The notes under the pieces: model-generated
What the model saw: the letters and a program-made list of their open reading frames with translations, nothing else
Told to the model about the DNA's origin: nothing
Database searches by the model: none
Position numbers and translations under genes: made by a program
Shown here: piece after piece, positions 17,625-27,616 of the stretch
How positions within the stretch are numbered: position 1 is the stretch's first letter
How the letters are laid out: each line of letters opens with the position of its first letter
From: Candidatus Woesearchaeota archaeon
GTDB lineage: Archaea > Nanobdellota > Nanobdellia > Woesearchaeales > GW2011-AR9
NCBI GenBank assembly: GCA_023265685.1
Contig: JAHFSP010000007.1
Span: 1 to 53,873 of the forward strand
DNA length: 53,873 bases
Direction of reading: 5' to 3'

Positions 17625-18107
17625 TTATTTATTTCTTAATTCACTAACCTTCTCCAACACTGCCTGCGCATGCCCCTTCACCTCAACTGGACTCCATACA
17701 GCACGCACGATTCCCTTAGGATCAATAAGAAACGTTGAACGAACCACACCCATATACTCACGACCCATAAATTTCTTCAAACTCCACACACCATACGCCT
17801 GCGCCATGACCTTATCTTTATCAGAAAGTAATGTTAAACTCAACGCATGTTTCTCAATAAATTTACAGTGAGATCTCTCATTGTCTGGACTCACACCCCA
17901 AATCAAAGCTCCCTCCTTCGCCAACTCCTTACCTAACTTCGTAAAATCAATCGCCTCAATCGTACATCCGGGAGTATCATCTTTAGGATAGAAATACAAC
18001 ACTAACCATTTCCCTTTTGCATCCTTAAGAGAAAACTTTTTACCTGCCTGATCAGGAAGTAAAAACTCAGGTGCTTTAAAATTAAGAGTTGGAAGAGACA
18101 TAAACAC
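17625..18107 (-). CDS. bcp: Peroxiredoxin, Bcp/PrxQ-like thiol peroxidase
   Basis: LVLYFYPKDDTPGCTIEAIDF, GVSPDNERSHCKFIEKHALSLTLLSD. Confidence 0.93.
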   Translation of the reverse strand: MFMSLPTLNFKAPEFLLPDQAGKKFSLKDAKGKWLVLYFYPKDDTPGCTIEAIDFTKLGKELAKEGALIWGVSPDNERSHCKFIEKHALSLTLLSDKDKVMAQAYGVWSLKKFMGREYMGVVRSTFLIDPKGIVRAVWSPVEVKGHAQAVLEKVSELRNK

Positions 18108-18152
18108 CGACCCATAGGAAAGTTTTTATAGTTATTGTCATACATGTTTAAC

Positions 18153-18383
18153 ATGTCAAACATAACCGTACGAGATGTTGATGAAAACGTATTTAGAGAG
18201 TTCAAAGCAGAAACTTCCAGACGAGGCATTAAATTAGGAACTGCCATCACTCTTGCCATGATGAGATTCAAATGTGAAATGAAAACAAGAAAGAAGCTGA
18301 CCGATTTTAAGCCAACATCGTGGGGAAAAGGTACAGAGCATTTAAGTGAACAAATAGATGATATTTTGTATGGTGAAAAATAA
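18153..18383 (+). CDS. VapB-type antitoxin
   Basis: MSNITVRDVDENVFREFKAETSRRGIKLGTAITLAM; overlaps downstream PIN gene. TTTTTATAG ~30 nt upstream supports the ATG at 18153 over 18135. Confidence 0.75.
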   Translation: MSNITVRDVDENVFREFKAETSRRGIKLGTAITLAMMRFKCEMKTRKKLTDFKPTSWGKGTEHLSEQIDDILYGEK

Positions 18384-18781
18384 TGATTTTTATTGATGCT
18401 AGTGTTTTTGTTGCATTTGGTAATGAAAAAGATGTACACCACAAGCGGGCATTAAATCTTTTCGAAGAAATTGAAAAAGGAAGGTATGGTTTGCACTTTA
18501 CCTCTGACTACATTTTTAATGAGACTATAGGAGTAATCAATAGGAAAGTAAGCAGAGAAAAAGCCATTTTGTTAGGGGATCATATAAAAGAATCAACATT
18601 AATTATTAACATCACAAATGAAATCCTAGACAATACATGGACAATATTCAAAGAAAGTAAAGATAAACTAAGTCTTGTTGATTGTAGCATTGTAACAGTC
18701 ATGGAATTAGAAAAAATAGAATACCTTGCAACATTCGACAAAGAATTCTCTAAAATTGAAACCCTGAAAATCATACATTAG
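18383..18781 (+). CDS. VapC-type PIN-domain toxin
   Basis: MIFIDASVFVAFGN ... FNETIGVI ... LVDCSIVTVMELEKIEYLATFDKEF. Confidence 0.85.
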   Translation: MIFIDASVFVAFGNEKDVHHKRALNLFEEIEKGRYGLHFTSDYIFNETIGVINRKVSREKAILLGDHIKESTLIINITNEILDNTWTIFKESKDKLSLVDCSIVTVMELEKIEYLATFDKEFSKIETLKIIH

Positions 18782-18808
18782 ATCAAAAAATGTTAAGTTT
18801 AAAAAAAA

Positions 18809-19102
18809 TTACAACTTCGGCAACGGAAACGGTATTCGAGGAAAGTCACTAGGGATACCTGAAAAAGGTTTAAGCATAGATTCTAATCTACCCACTTCCT
18901 TACGAAACGCATCATGCCCTGAACCATTAAAATCGACCCTGCCCCATGCTTGCTGACCACAAGAACAAGAATGAATTTTATAATGAATATTTTTAACCCA
19001 AACAGAATACCATTCCACATCTTCAAAATCAGTATGACAATACAGGCATGACAACCATTGAGCTTGTTTTGAAAGAGGAATCATAATAGTATAAAAAACC
19101 AC
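18809..19102 (-). CDS. Small zinc-ribbon-like hypothetical protein
   Basis: SCLYCHTDF ... HSCSCGQQAWGR (CxxC and CxC). Confidence 0.55.
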   Translation of the reverse strand: MVFYTIMIPLSKQAQWLSCLYCHTDFEDVEWYSVWVKNIHYKIHSCSCGQQAWGRVDFNGSGHDAFRKEVGRLESMLKPFSGIPSDFPRIPFPLPKL

Positions 19103-19139
19103 CCCAAACTTTATATAATTTTATCCTTCAAAACGCAAT

Positions 19140-20096
19140 ATGTATCTATTCTCAAATAGCATTGGATCTTTCATTCTTGATGAAAATGGAACATGTGTAG
19201 AAGAAATGCTCACTACTACAACCCATCCGCAAGCAAATGATGCCCTCACCAATACCCTTCAACGTAAATACAAAAACATTCAAACTCTCCCCAAAAACAA
19301 ACTCCATCTCGCACTTACTCTCATGCGTGATAAAAAGTACCTTACAGCATTACGCAACGCTAATCGCGCCCTCACCAACGACGCCTTACGCCACAGTGTA
19401 GGACCAGATAACCTCATGACCCAAACCGTAAGTGCCATTGAAGAAATCGACAAAGTGACCAACCTTCTCACCAAACGCCTACGCGAATGGTATGGCCTCA
19501 CACTTCCTGAACTTGGAGAACTCGTAACCGATCACGCTCACCTTGCAACCCTTATCGCCCAACACTCACGCAACGAACTCCAAACCCTCAAAAAAATCGA
19601 CCAAACAATCGGCAGCCCATTCATTGAAACCGATCTCACACCCATTAGAGAGTTAGCCACTCAAATTAATTCACTTTACACTCTACGTCAGGAATACGAA
19701 AACTATCTCAAAACAATCATGAAAACACACTGCCCCAACATGTTAGAACTCGCAGGAGCAACTATCGGTGCAAAGCTACTCGTCATGGCTAAAGGTCTCA
19801 AAAATCTTGCACTCCTCCCTTCGTCAACAATCCAACTTCTCGGTGCAGAAAAAGCCTTATTTCGTCATATTGCCACCGGTGCACGTTCACCCAAATATGG
19901 AATTATCATCAATCATCCTTACGTGCAGAACTCACTAAAACAAAATAAAGGGAAAGCTGCTCGCCTCCTCGCTGACAAACTTTCATTATGTGCTCGTCTC
20001 GACTATTTCAAAGGCGAATTCAAAGCCCCTTCCTACAAAAAAGAACTAGACGAAAAATCAGAAAAAGAAAAAACCCAAAAACTGTCCCATGAGTGA
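19140..20096 (+). CDS. nop5: Nop5/Nop56-family box C/D RNP protein
   Basis: LAGATIGAKLLVMAKGLKNLALLPSSTIQLLGAEKALFRHIATGARSPKYGIIINHPYVQ. Confidence 0.95.
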   Translation: MYLFSNSIGSFILDENGTCVEEMLTTTTHPQANDALTNTLQRKYKNIQTLPKNKLHLALTLMRDKKYLTALRNANRALTNDALRHSVGPDNLMTQTVSAIEEIDKVTNLLTKRLREWYGLTLPELGELVTDHAHLATLIAQHSRNELQTLKKIDQTIGSPFIETDLTPIRELATQINSLYTLRQEYENYLKTIMKTHCPNMLELAGATIGAKLLVMAKGLKNLALLPSSTIQLLGAEKALFRHIATGARSPKYGIIINHPYVQNSLKQNKGKAARLLADKLSLCARLDYFKGEFKAPSYKKELDEKSEKEKTQKLSHE

Positions 20097-20601
20097 TGTC
20101 AAACCCTCCCCTCGTAAAAAGAAAAGTACCGAGCAAGAACTATTCAGCACACTACTTGAACTCCAACGTCGCAATCTTGTTCTTTCACAATGGGCAATAG
20201 AAAATACGCTCGAACAACGAGCTGTACAAATGCAACAAGAAGTAGAAGAGCTCCTCATAGAAATTAGAAAATATAATCCAGTTCAAAATCACACTCAAAA
20301 TACAAAAGAGAGTACAAATAAAAACGAAATAAAAGACAGCACAATCAAAAGTAAAAAAGCCTTACGTATCACCGATGAAGTAGGCGACGTTCTCTGGGAT
20401 TGCCTTGGAACATTAAGTCGCGCCGAACACGAAGGCCTCTTTAAAATTGAAGACGTCCTACAACATATTTACAAAAAGTTTGCTGAACGCAAACCCTTCC
20501 TCATTGAAAACCGAAAAGTCAGTCGCGAAGAAGAAAGTAGAGTATGGCATGAAGCAAAAGCCAAACAGAAAAAAGAACAAGAGGAGTTAGAAGAGAATTG
20601 A
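20089..20601 (+). CDS. MazG-like nucleotide pyrophosphohydrolase domain protein
   Basis: QQEVEELLIEI ... ITDEVGDVLWDCLGTLSRAEHEGLFKIEDVLQHIYKKFAERKPFLI ... VWHEAKAKQKKE resembles MazG; overlaps nop5 by 8 nt. Confidence 0.7.
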   Translation: MSDVKPSPRKKKSTEQELFSTLLELQRRNLVLSQWAIENTLEQRAVQMQQEVEELLIEIRKYNPVQNHTQNTKESTNKNEIKDSTIKSKKALRITDEVGDVLWDCLGTLSRAEHEGLFKIEDVLQHIYKKFAERKPFLIENRKVSREEESRVWHEAKAKQKKEQEELEEN

Positions 20602-20639
20602 CCTAATAAGAGATTCGATCTAATCCAACATTAAAAAAC

Positions 20640-21689
20640 ATGGCATCAACTACCAAACCATCAGGAACAAAGAAAACATTTGCCGGCAAACCTCAACCTA
20701 AATTTGAGAAGTACGCCAAAAATGCACCCCCCATCACTGATACTAAAAATAGTGCTAACCCCTATGAACAACGACGCATGTCACCATCAACCACAAACTC
20801 ACCTACTCCAAAGCCATTTCTCGCAAATCCAATAAAGCCAATAAAGCAAGAGACGACAAGAACTTCAACACAATCCGCAAAACCCTTTCGCGTTGAAGAA
20901 CCTACACGTAAAGTAAACGAACGTCGTACAGAAGATAAATTTGCTGCACCACGATCATCCTCTTCATCTCTTAACGCTACATCTCGTAATCAACCTAAAC
21001 CTTACTTTCACAAAGAGGATTCATCTGGAAACATTATCCCCCATAAAGTCTTTGGATTCTACGAAGCAGGCCGATCCCTCTACACCAAAAGTATTTTTCC
21101 TGGTTTTGCACCATTTGAAGAACGACTCATCCAACAGGGAAATGATGAATATCGTGAAATTGATCCTCGTCGCAGCAAATTAGGCGCAGCCGTTGCCAAA
21201 GGCGCAACCAACGTTGGTATTCGTCAAGGTGACATCGTTCTCTATCTCGGAATAAGTCACGGGTATACCTCTTCATTTGTCAGCGACATGGTCGGAAAAG
21301 AAGGCGTTGTCTTTGGAGTTGATCCTGCCCCACGTGTAATTCGCGACGCAACCTTCCTTTCCCAAAAAAGAACCAACATCATTCCTCTGCTTGCCAGCGC
21401 CAATCAACCTGAAGAATATATTGGGCGCGTCTGTATGGCCGACATTGTCTATCAAGACATTGCTCAGCGTAACCAAGCCGACATCTTTATTCGTAACTGT
21501 GACCTCTTCCTCAAAAAAGGAGGTTATGGGCTCCTCGCAGTTAAAGCGCGCAGTATTGACATCAAGAAAAAGCCCAAAGACATCTTCAATGAAACTCGAC
21601 TTGAACTTGAAAAACATTTCACCGTTATTGACTTTCGCCTTCTCGACCCTTTTGAAAAAGACCATTGCATGATCATCGTGAAGAAATAA
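20640..21689 (+). CDS. flpA: Fibrillarin-like rRNA/tRNA 2'-O-methyltransferase with long N-terminal extension
   Basis: SLYTKSIFPG ... YLGISHGYTSSFVSDMVGKEGVVFGVDPAPRVIRD ... DIVYQDIAQRNQADIFIRNCDLFLKKGGYGLLAVKARSIDIKKKP. Confidence 0.93.
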   Translation: MASTTKPSGTKKTFAGKPQPKFEKYAKNAPPITDTKNSANPYEQRRMSPSTTNSPTPKPFLANPIKPIKQETTRTSTQSAKPFRVEEPTRKVNERRTEDKFAAPRSSSSSLNATSRNQPKPYFHKEDSSGNIIPHKVFGFYEAGRSLYTKSIFPGFAPFEERLIQQGNDEYREIDPRRSKLGAAVAKGATNVGIRQGDIVLYLGISHGYTSSFVSDMVGKEGVVFGVDPAPRVIRDATFLSQKRTNIIPLLASANQPEEYIGRVCMADIVYQDIAQRNQADIFIRNCDLFLKKGGYGLLAVKARSIDIKKKPKDIFNETRLELEKHFTVIDFRLLDPFEKDHCMIIVKK

Positions 21690-21764
21690 GCACACGCTCA
21701 TCGCAAGATCTTCTGGAAAAAAACCTACGGTAAACATTTAAACCTTACAAAGATACATCCCACC

Positions 21765-23441
21765 ATGCAAAAAGAGGCCCAACAACAAATCCAACAGTAC
21801 GCCAAAACAATTCTTCCAACATTCTCCAAACAACTTCAACACCTCATTAACATCCGTTCAGAAAGTCAAGATCCAGCACAGCGTAAAAACCTTCCAAAAA
21901 TTCTCCAAGAAATGGGCAAACTTCTCAAACTGATGAACATACGATACACCATCGTACCCAATCACGGCTACCCCGCCCTCATTGCCACTATTCCCTCAAA
22001 TAAAAGTTCAAAAACAATCACTCTCTACAACCACTTAGACGTTCAACCAGTAGATGCAAAAGATTGGCAATTAAAAAAACACCATATGAAAACTCCCTTT
22101 GATGCGAAAGAAACAAACGGCATTATTCACGGCCGTGGCGCAACTGATGATAAAGGCCCCGCGCTTACCGCTCTACACGCCATCAATGCACTCAGAAAAA
22201 TGAACCTCTCTCATCCCAAAATCCAACTCATCTACGAAACAGAAGAGGAAAGTGGCAGCGGACATTTCGCAACACTACTCAACGAAAACAAAAAACATCT
22301 CATCAAACCCAATGCAATTCTCGTTACCGATACCATCTTTGAGGGTGATCATCCTTCAATAACGTGTAGTTTACGTGGTCTTGCCAAAACCGAAATTTCG
22401 GTTCCTCTACAAACTAAAAATCAAAACAATCACAAAAACGATTTTGAAGTTATTGACATCACCGGCGGTGACCAACGTCCTGAAGGTATTGCCACAAAAA
22501 TCCCACCAAAAGCAAGCATGTTCATCAAGATAAATAAGAACCAAGACGCATTCATCCGATATACAAAAGAAACTTACCCCTACATTACAATCACAAAAAA
22601 CAAGAACTACCTCACACTTACCTCCACCGTTGGAAAAAAAGATATCCATTCCGGCGTCTTTGGCGGCATCGTACGTAATCCTCTCACTATTCTCTCCAGC
22701 ATCACAGGCTCTTACGCAACAAATCAACTTAATATCTCTATCAAAAACCAAACACCACTCACCCAACTCTGTTCTCTAATTGCTCAAACCATCGATTTCC
22801 AAACAGGCAACGTATCTATTCCTCATTTCTACGACGCAACACCTACCATCACTCCACACCATCACGCCCATCTAACTGCAACCTCCAAAGCAGTTGACCT
22901 ATTTCATGATCTTCAACAAGAAGGTATTGATCTTAAACAAATCTACACAACATCAGGAGTAGACGCCCGTATTCGCGCCTGGCATAAACCTACGTTTGAA
23001 ATTCACGGATTTGTTATCGATAAAAAAACAAACACAGCTCGACTCAAAGTAACCGCACGTCTTGTAGGAAAACAAAACCCTCAACACGTCCTCAATAACA
23101 TCGAAAAACACGTCCATCGTCTTCTTAAATCCACTCACTGCACTCATCACACGGGAACACCTGCGATCACCACTCCTATCGAAAATATCTACGTCAAATT
23201 CGCAGCAACTGCCTGTACCAAAGGCTTTGGCAAAAAAACTCTCTTTGTGGGAGGTGGCGGAACCATTGGCTCCATGCCCCCATTCGCCCACACCTTCCCT
23301 AAAGTCCCCATCGTCTTACTTGCGTTAAGTAAAATGTCCGACGGCTACCATGCACCTGATGAATGTTATGAACTTGCCCAAGCCCACAAAGGCATCGTGG
23401 TGATTGCAGAATATTTACATGAAGTTAGCAAAATCAACTAA
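21765..23441 (+). CDS. M20-family metallopeptidase
   Basis: ITLYNHLDVQPVD ... IIHGRGATDDKGPALTALHAINAL ... ETEEESGSGHF ... FVGGGGTIGSMPPF. Confidence 0.93.
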   Translation: MQKEAQQQIQQYAKTILPTFSKQLQHLINIRSESQDPAQRKNLPKILQEMGKLLKLMNIRYTIVPNHGYPALIATIPSNKSSKTITLYNHLDVQPVDAKDWQLKKHHMKTPFDAKETNGIIHGRGATDDKGPALTALHAINALRKMNLSHPKIQLIYETEEESGSGHFATLLNENKKHLIKPNAILVTDTIFEGDHPSITCSLRGLAKTEISVPLQTKNQNNHKNDFEVIDITGGDQRPEGIATKIPPKASMFIKINKNQDAFIRYTKETYPYITITKNKNYLTLTSTVGKKDIHSGVFGGIVRNPLTILSSITGSYATNQLNISIKNQTPLTQLCSLIAQTIDFQTGNVSIPHFYDATPTITPHHHAHLTATSKAVDLFHDLQQEGIDLKQIYTTSGVDARIRAWHKPTFEIHGFVIDKKTNTARLKVTARLVGKQNPQHVLNNIEKHVHRLLKSTHCTHHTGTPAITTPIENIYVKFAATACTKGFGKKTLFVGGGGTIGSMPPFAHTFPKVPIVLLALSKMSDGYHAPDECYELAQAHKGIVVIAEYLHEVSKIN

Positions 23442-23487
23442 CCTACCAAAAAAAGTTTAAATAATCAAAATAACCTAACTAAAAACA

Positions 23488-23847
23488 ATGTTCAACTGGC
23501 TTAAAATATTTTTACCGAAAACCGATTTTGATATTTGGTTTGAAAAAACAAAAACAATTATTCGCACCATCCTTGAAAAGTATCCTTTTAGTCAGCAAAC
23601 GAAAACCAACGTATTTGCAATTTTAAAACTAGAACAAGATAGAATCAAGTATGCTTTTAACAAAAATCGAGATTCGAAATATGAGAAAAGATCAATGGCT
23701 TCAATCATTGTTGACACCACCCTCAAAAATATTCGATGGTACGATTCTAAAGAGCAAAGAATTGATTCTCAAGGAGAAAAATTCCTTACGGAACTATATC
23801 GAGAATTAGCTTTACAAGAAGAGTTATCTTTCTATTACGAGGAATAA
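23488..23847 (+). CDS. Hypothetical protein (119 aa)
   Basis: Intact ORF; no family recognised. Confidence 0.55.
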   Translation: MFNWLKIFLPKTDFDIWFEKTKTIIRTILEKYPFSQQTKTNVFAILKLEQDRIKYAFNKNRDSKYEKRSMASIIVDTTLKNIRWYDSKEQRIDSQGEKFLTELYRELALQEELSFYYEE

Positions 23848-23912
23848 GTAAAGAACTACAATTAATAATCTCGAGAATACATTTTTAAGTCCCAATACCT
23901 TCCTTTGTAAAC

Positions 23913-24194
23913 ATGTCCCTACTCAACGAAGCTGGCTATCTCTATGTTCTCTCGAAAGATCTCTTAAATATCAACAAAAAAATTCGTAAGCAAATAGAGG
24001 AAGCACGCGACCACATCAATAACCATTCCAAAGCAACTCGACACGAAGAGAAGCAAAAACATTATGATAAACACACTAAATCTGTGGGTAAAGTACGTAA
24101 ATGCATCGAAGAACGTAACGAAATCCTCAAAAAAATGCAACGCCACCAAGTAGCCTTCGCCCACCAATTACGTGAAGAAGCAAAACCATTCTAA
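23913..24194 (+). CDS. Hypothetical helical charged protein (93 aa)
   Basis: Intact ORF, Lys/Glu/His-rich helical composition. Confidence 0.55.
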   Translation: MSLLNEAGYLYVLSKDLLNINKKIRKQIEEARDHINNHSKATRHEEKQKHYDKHTKSVGKVRKCIEERNEILKKMQRHQVAFAHQLREEAKPF

Positions 24195-24235
24195 AAAATG
24201 TCTATCAATATAATGAGATTTACGTATATCTAGAT

Positions 24236-24589
24236 TTAGGTGTATCTCTCTTCTTCAATCAACATTTCTAAATATCGACTCACTGCACTAACTCTATCAC
24301 TCTGACCATCTCCCCCTTGAACCACCAGACGAGCAAATCCTCTTTGACCACAATACCCTTGACGACGATTCTCAAAAAGAACAACAAGATTACCCTCAAA
24401 AGAATATTCTAAATGAGCTTCTAAACATTTCCCTTTTGACCATCCAAAATATTCCAATGGCCCACCATTACAAAGACGCAACTCCCCTTCTCTCACAACA
24501 TGGTTTAACAACCCAGACATATTTTCCAAAGAGTACTTTCCTTTAGCCACATACTCTCCATCATACAAAGTCTGTTGATGAACAACCAT
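24236..24589 (-). CDS. Hypothetical protein (117 aa)
   Basis: Intact ORF; no family recognised. Confidence 0.5.
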   Translation of the reverse strand: MVVHQQTLYDGEYVAKGKYSLENMSGLLNHVVREGELRLCNGGPLEYFGWSKGKCLEAHLEYSFEGNLVVLFENRRQGYCGQRGFARLVVQGGDGQSDRVSAVSRYLEMLIEEERYT

Positions 24590-24639
24590 AACCAGAATAA
24601 GAATAACAATCTACTAAAAAATATCGGTTTTATATCCCT

Positions 24640-24915
24640 CTACTCTTTCTTAGATTTCACATGGATGATATTCACAGGACACACATCTGCCGCTTCTTGA
24701 TTAGCAACTCGTGCCTCTTCTGTTTGAATATCTAACTCCCAATGATCATCCTTAACCATCGGATCCTTAGACTCTTTGATACCTTTCACTTCTTTAGAAC
24801 CTTTAAGATGGGCAAGACCTTCTGAATCCATCTCCCAATATTGAGGGGCAATCGCTGCACACGCACCACAACTAATGCAATCTTTTTTGAAATGGAAGAC
24901 CGTATTTTTTGCCAT
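24640..24915 (-). CDS. Ferredoxin, 4Fe-4S
   Basis: CISCGACAAIAPQYW ... ADVCPVNIIHV single-cluster pattern. Confidence 0.9.
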   Translation of the reverse strand: MAKNTVFHFKKDCISCGACAAIAPQYWEMDSEGLAHLKGSKEVKGIKESKDPMVKDDHWELDIQTEEARVANQEAADVCPVNIIHVKSKKE

Positions 24916-25034
24916 ATTCTAGGGACGAACAGCCGATTCTTTAAGAAGTTTATGGTAAGAAATGCTTCCCTGCTCAGATCAATCTCCCGCCAACCACCAA
25001 AAAGCTTATAACACAAAAAACGCTACCTTATTCT

Positions 25035-26003
25035 ATGCAAAAATTTATGCGAAAAAGAGGCATACTAATAGTACTCCTTCTCATTTCAATCCTCCTACTC
25101 ATAACATCCTGTACAAAAGTCCCAGGAGGAGGAAGTCCTAGAGAAACCGACGCTCTATTAAAAGAAGTTCAATCCGGCACCCAAGGCGTCACCATTGTTC
25201 CTCTTGCTAACTACCCCCCTCCAATTCTCTATGATAACAGTGAGCTTGTTTCCATTGTTGAAATTCAAAATAGAGGTAATCGAGACCTAGAACCCAGTGA
25301 CTGCTTTATCCAAATTACCGGATTCGATCCCAACATCATTCGAGGAGGATTTGGGATCCCACGCTCCTGTTCAGAAAATAGCGGAAATCTGGAAGGAAAA
25401 ACCGTATACAATACCCAAGGAGGGATCAATCAAATTGAGTTTGATGCACCCTCAGTTCAGCTCCCAAACGGAGTGAATGAATACAGTCCAACCCTCAACT
25501 ATGTTACCTGTTACAATTACGAAACCAAAGCCAATCCTTTAGTCTGTGTTGACCCTCTCTTTTTTGAAGTCAGTGCACAACAAAAAACCTGTCAACCCCG
25601 TAACGTAGGACTAGCAGGAGGACAAGGCGCACCTGTTGCTGTAACTAATGTAAACGTCGATATGGTTGGAAAAAATCGTGCCATTTTTGAAATTACCCTC
25701 TCTAACGTTGGAGGAGGACAAGTTCTCAGTCCATCAACAGGCATTCAAAACTGCGGACAAGGTATTCTAACCCGAGACGATCTTAATTCCATCAATTACG
25801 ACGTCAGTGTTGCTGGACAAGGCCCCGTAGATTGTAAACCTCGTGATCGAACTGCCAAACTCTACAACAATCAAGCCAAAATAATCTGTACATTCAACAT
25901 CCCAGGAACCGTTGCCTACACCACTCCTCTTCAAATCACTCTCCAATACAGCTACATGCAATCCCAGACAAAACCCATCAGAATCGTTGCCACACCACAA
26001 TAA
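25035..26003 (+). CDS. Lipoprotein-like secreted protein, paralog of downstream gene
   Basis: Signal peptide with lipobox-like LLLITSC; similar domain order to 26103-27008. Confidence 0.75.
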   Translation: MQKFMRKRGILIVLLLISILLLITSCTKVPGGGSPRETDALLKEVQSGTQGVTIVPLANYPPPILYDNSELVSIVEIQNRGNRDLEPSDCFIQITGFDPNIIRGGFGIPRSCSENSGNLEGKTVYNTQGGINQIEFDAPSVQLPNGVNEYSPTLNYVTCYNYETKANPLVCVDPLFFEVSAQQKTCQPRNVGLAGGQGAPVAVTNVNVDMVGKNRAIFEITLSNVGGGQVLSPSTGIQNCGQGILTRDDLNSINYDVSVAGQGPVDCKPRDRTAKLYNNQAKIICTFNIPGTVAYTTPLQITLQYSYMQSQTKPIRIVATPQ

Positions 26004-26102
26004 AAAGCGGCCACGATCAGTTTAGGTTCCACCAACTTCTTCACAACCTAGTAAACTTTAAATACGCCAGATACTTCTTCAACCCCACAAAAGAAAAGAG
26101 GG

Positions 26103-27008
26103 TTGATGATGAAACGAACAATTATAATCGCATTTCTTATCCTAAGCTTGCTCCTTGTAGCATGTAAAAGTAACAACCAACAACAGCAAGTTGGCAATGT
26201 ATTTCGAGGCGGATCCCAAGGAGTTCTTGCCAATTTTGAATCATTCGGAGTATTAGAAGGTGGAACTCAAGCCATTTTTGACAGTGAAGCTTTCCCTATT
26301 GAGGTAACCGTTCAAAACAAAGGCGAATACGAAATTCAACCTAATGACATTCAAGTCGAACTTCTTGGTCCTTCAGTTGAAGAATTTCAAGGCATCCCTT
26401 CACGCACCCTCCCCAATCAGGACATTCTTGAAAAAGTAACTGACCTTAACCCCGAAGGTGGAGAAGAAACTATTTCATTTGCAACAGATGCTAAATTTAA
26501 CGGCGACGTCACCAACTTTCTTGATCGAGATTGGTTTGCCAACATCGAATACAATTATGAGACATCATTAGTTATCCCTCAAGTATGTCTCAAAGAAGAT
26601 CTTACTGATGACCGTATCTGTCAAGTAGCCGAACCCAAACAATTTTTTGTTTCAGGTGCACCCATTAGCGTTACAAGTGTAAATCAAGACACAGCAGGTA
26701 AAGGAATTATGGCCCTTAAAATCAAAATCAAGAATTCTGGAACGGGTAAAGTAACTAAAGTTGGCAGCGATTTTGATGACAATCGCGAAGAATTAACCTA
26801 CAGTATCGATGACGATGCGTGGGAATGTAAATCCGGCGGTAAAGTCAACGAAGCTCGTCTCTACAACGGTGAAGCAGAACTCTTATGTAAACTCAAGAAC
26901 CCTCTTGACCAAGACACCCTTGCCACCAAACAACTTCGTCTTACCTTTGATTACCGCTACCGCGAATTAGTCAAACAAGGACTAAGAATCAAAGAAAGCG
27001 TGCATTAA
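26103..27008 (+). CDS. Lipoprotein-like secreted protein, paralog of upstream gene
   Basis: IIIAFLILSLLLVACKSNN lipobox-like; shared pattern FF(E)VS(G/A)..P(V/I)(A/S)VT(N/S)VN.D..GK and (A)(K/R)LYN..A...C. Confidence 0.75.
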   Translation: MMMKRTIIIAFLILSLLLVACKSNNQQQQVGNVFRGGSQGVLANFESFGVLEGGTQAIFDSEAFPIEVTVQNKGEYEIQPNDIQVELLGPSVEEFQGIPSRTLPNQDILEKVTDLNPEGGEETISFATDAKFNGDVTNFLDRDWFANIEYNYETSLVIPQVCLKEDLTDDRICQVAEPKQFFVSGAPISVTSVNQDTAGKGIMALKIKIKNSGTGKVTKVGSDFDDNREELTYSIDDDAWECKSGGKVNEARLYNGEAELLCKLKNPLDQDTLATKQLRLTFDYRYRELVKQGLRIKESVH

Positions 27009-27081
27009 ATTTAGTTTTTTATTTTTACTCTTTTTGTCATTGTTTTTAAAAACCATACCCCACCAAAATAATCCCTAAATC

Positions 27082-27591
27082 ATGACTCATTTTATCATTA
27101 TCGCAGGTGCGCCTGGAAGTGGAAAAACCACTATCTCTAATCTCTTAAAAACGAGACTAAATGAATCACCTCTAATTGATTTTGGCTGGATTAGGCAATT
27201 TCACTTAGACCCAGAATGGAAAAAAGCAAGTAAAAAAGAAGAACAAATGTCTTTTGAAAACCTCGTCTTTATTCTAAAAAATTACGCCAAGTATGGCTAC
27301 AAAAATATTATCATCAATGATCTCCAAGACCAACGTATTCAGCAGATTCCCAAACTGTTCTCAAAATATAACTACACCATCATTAGCCTAATAGTAAAAG
27401 ATGACACCGAACTAAAAAGTCGTATTTTAAGTGAACGAGATTCTGGATTTAAAAACGTCAAAAAAGCTCTAACTTGGAACAAAGAACTAATCAGAAGAAA
27501 AAATCTCAAAAACGAATGTAAAATAGATAACACACATACAAATCCATCAAAGACGGTAAAGATAATTCTAGAGATCCTAAAACAAAAATAA
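27082..27591 (+). CDS. P-loop NTPase / small-molecule kinase-like
   Basis: IIIAGAPGSGKTTISNLL Walker A. Confidence 0.7.
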   Translation: MTHFIIIAGAPGSGKTTISNLLKTRLNESPLIDFGWIRQFHLDPEWKKASKKEEQMSFENLVFILKNYAKYGYKNIIINDLQDQRIQQIPKLFSKYNYTIISLIVKDDTELKSRILSERDSGFKNVKKALTWNKELIRRKNLKNECKIDNTHTNPSKTVKIILEILKQK

Positions 27592-27616
27592 ATAAACTTA
27601 ACTTATTTTCTAGAAT

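Noticed and set aside
18153-18781. VapBC and nearby hypotheticals as a defense island
   Set aside because: No restriction, CRISPR, integrase or other defense genes seen nearby; the pair stands alone among housekeeping genes.
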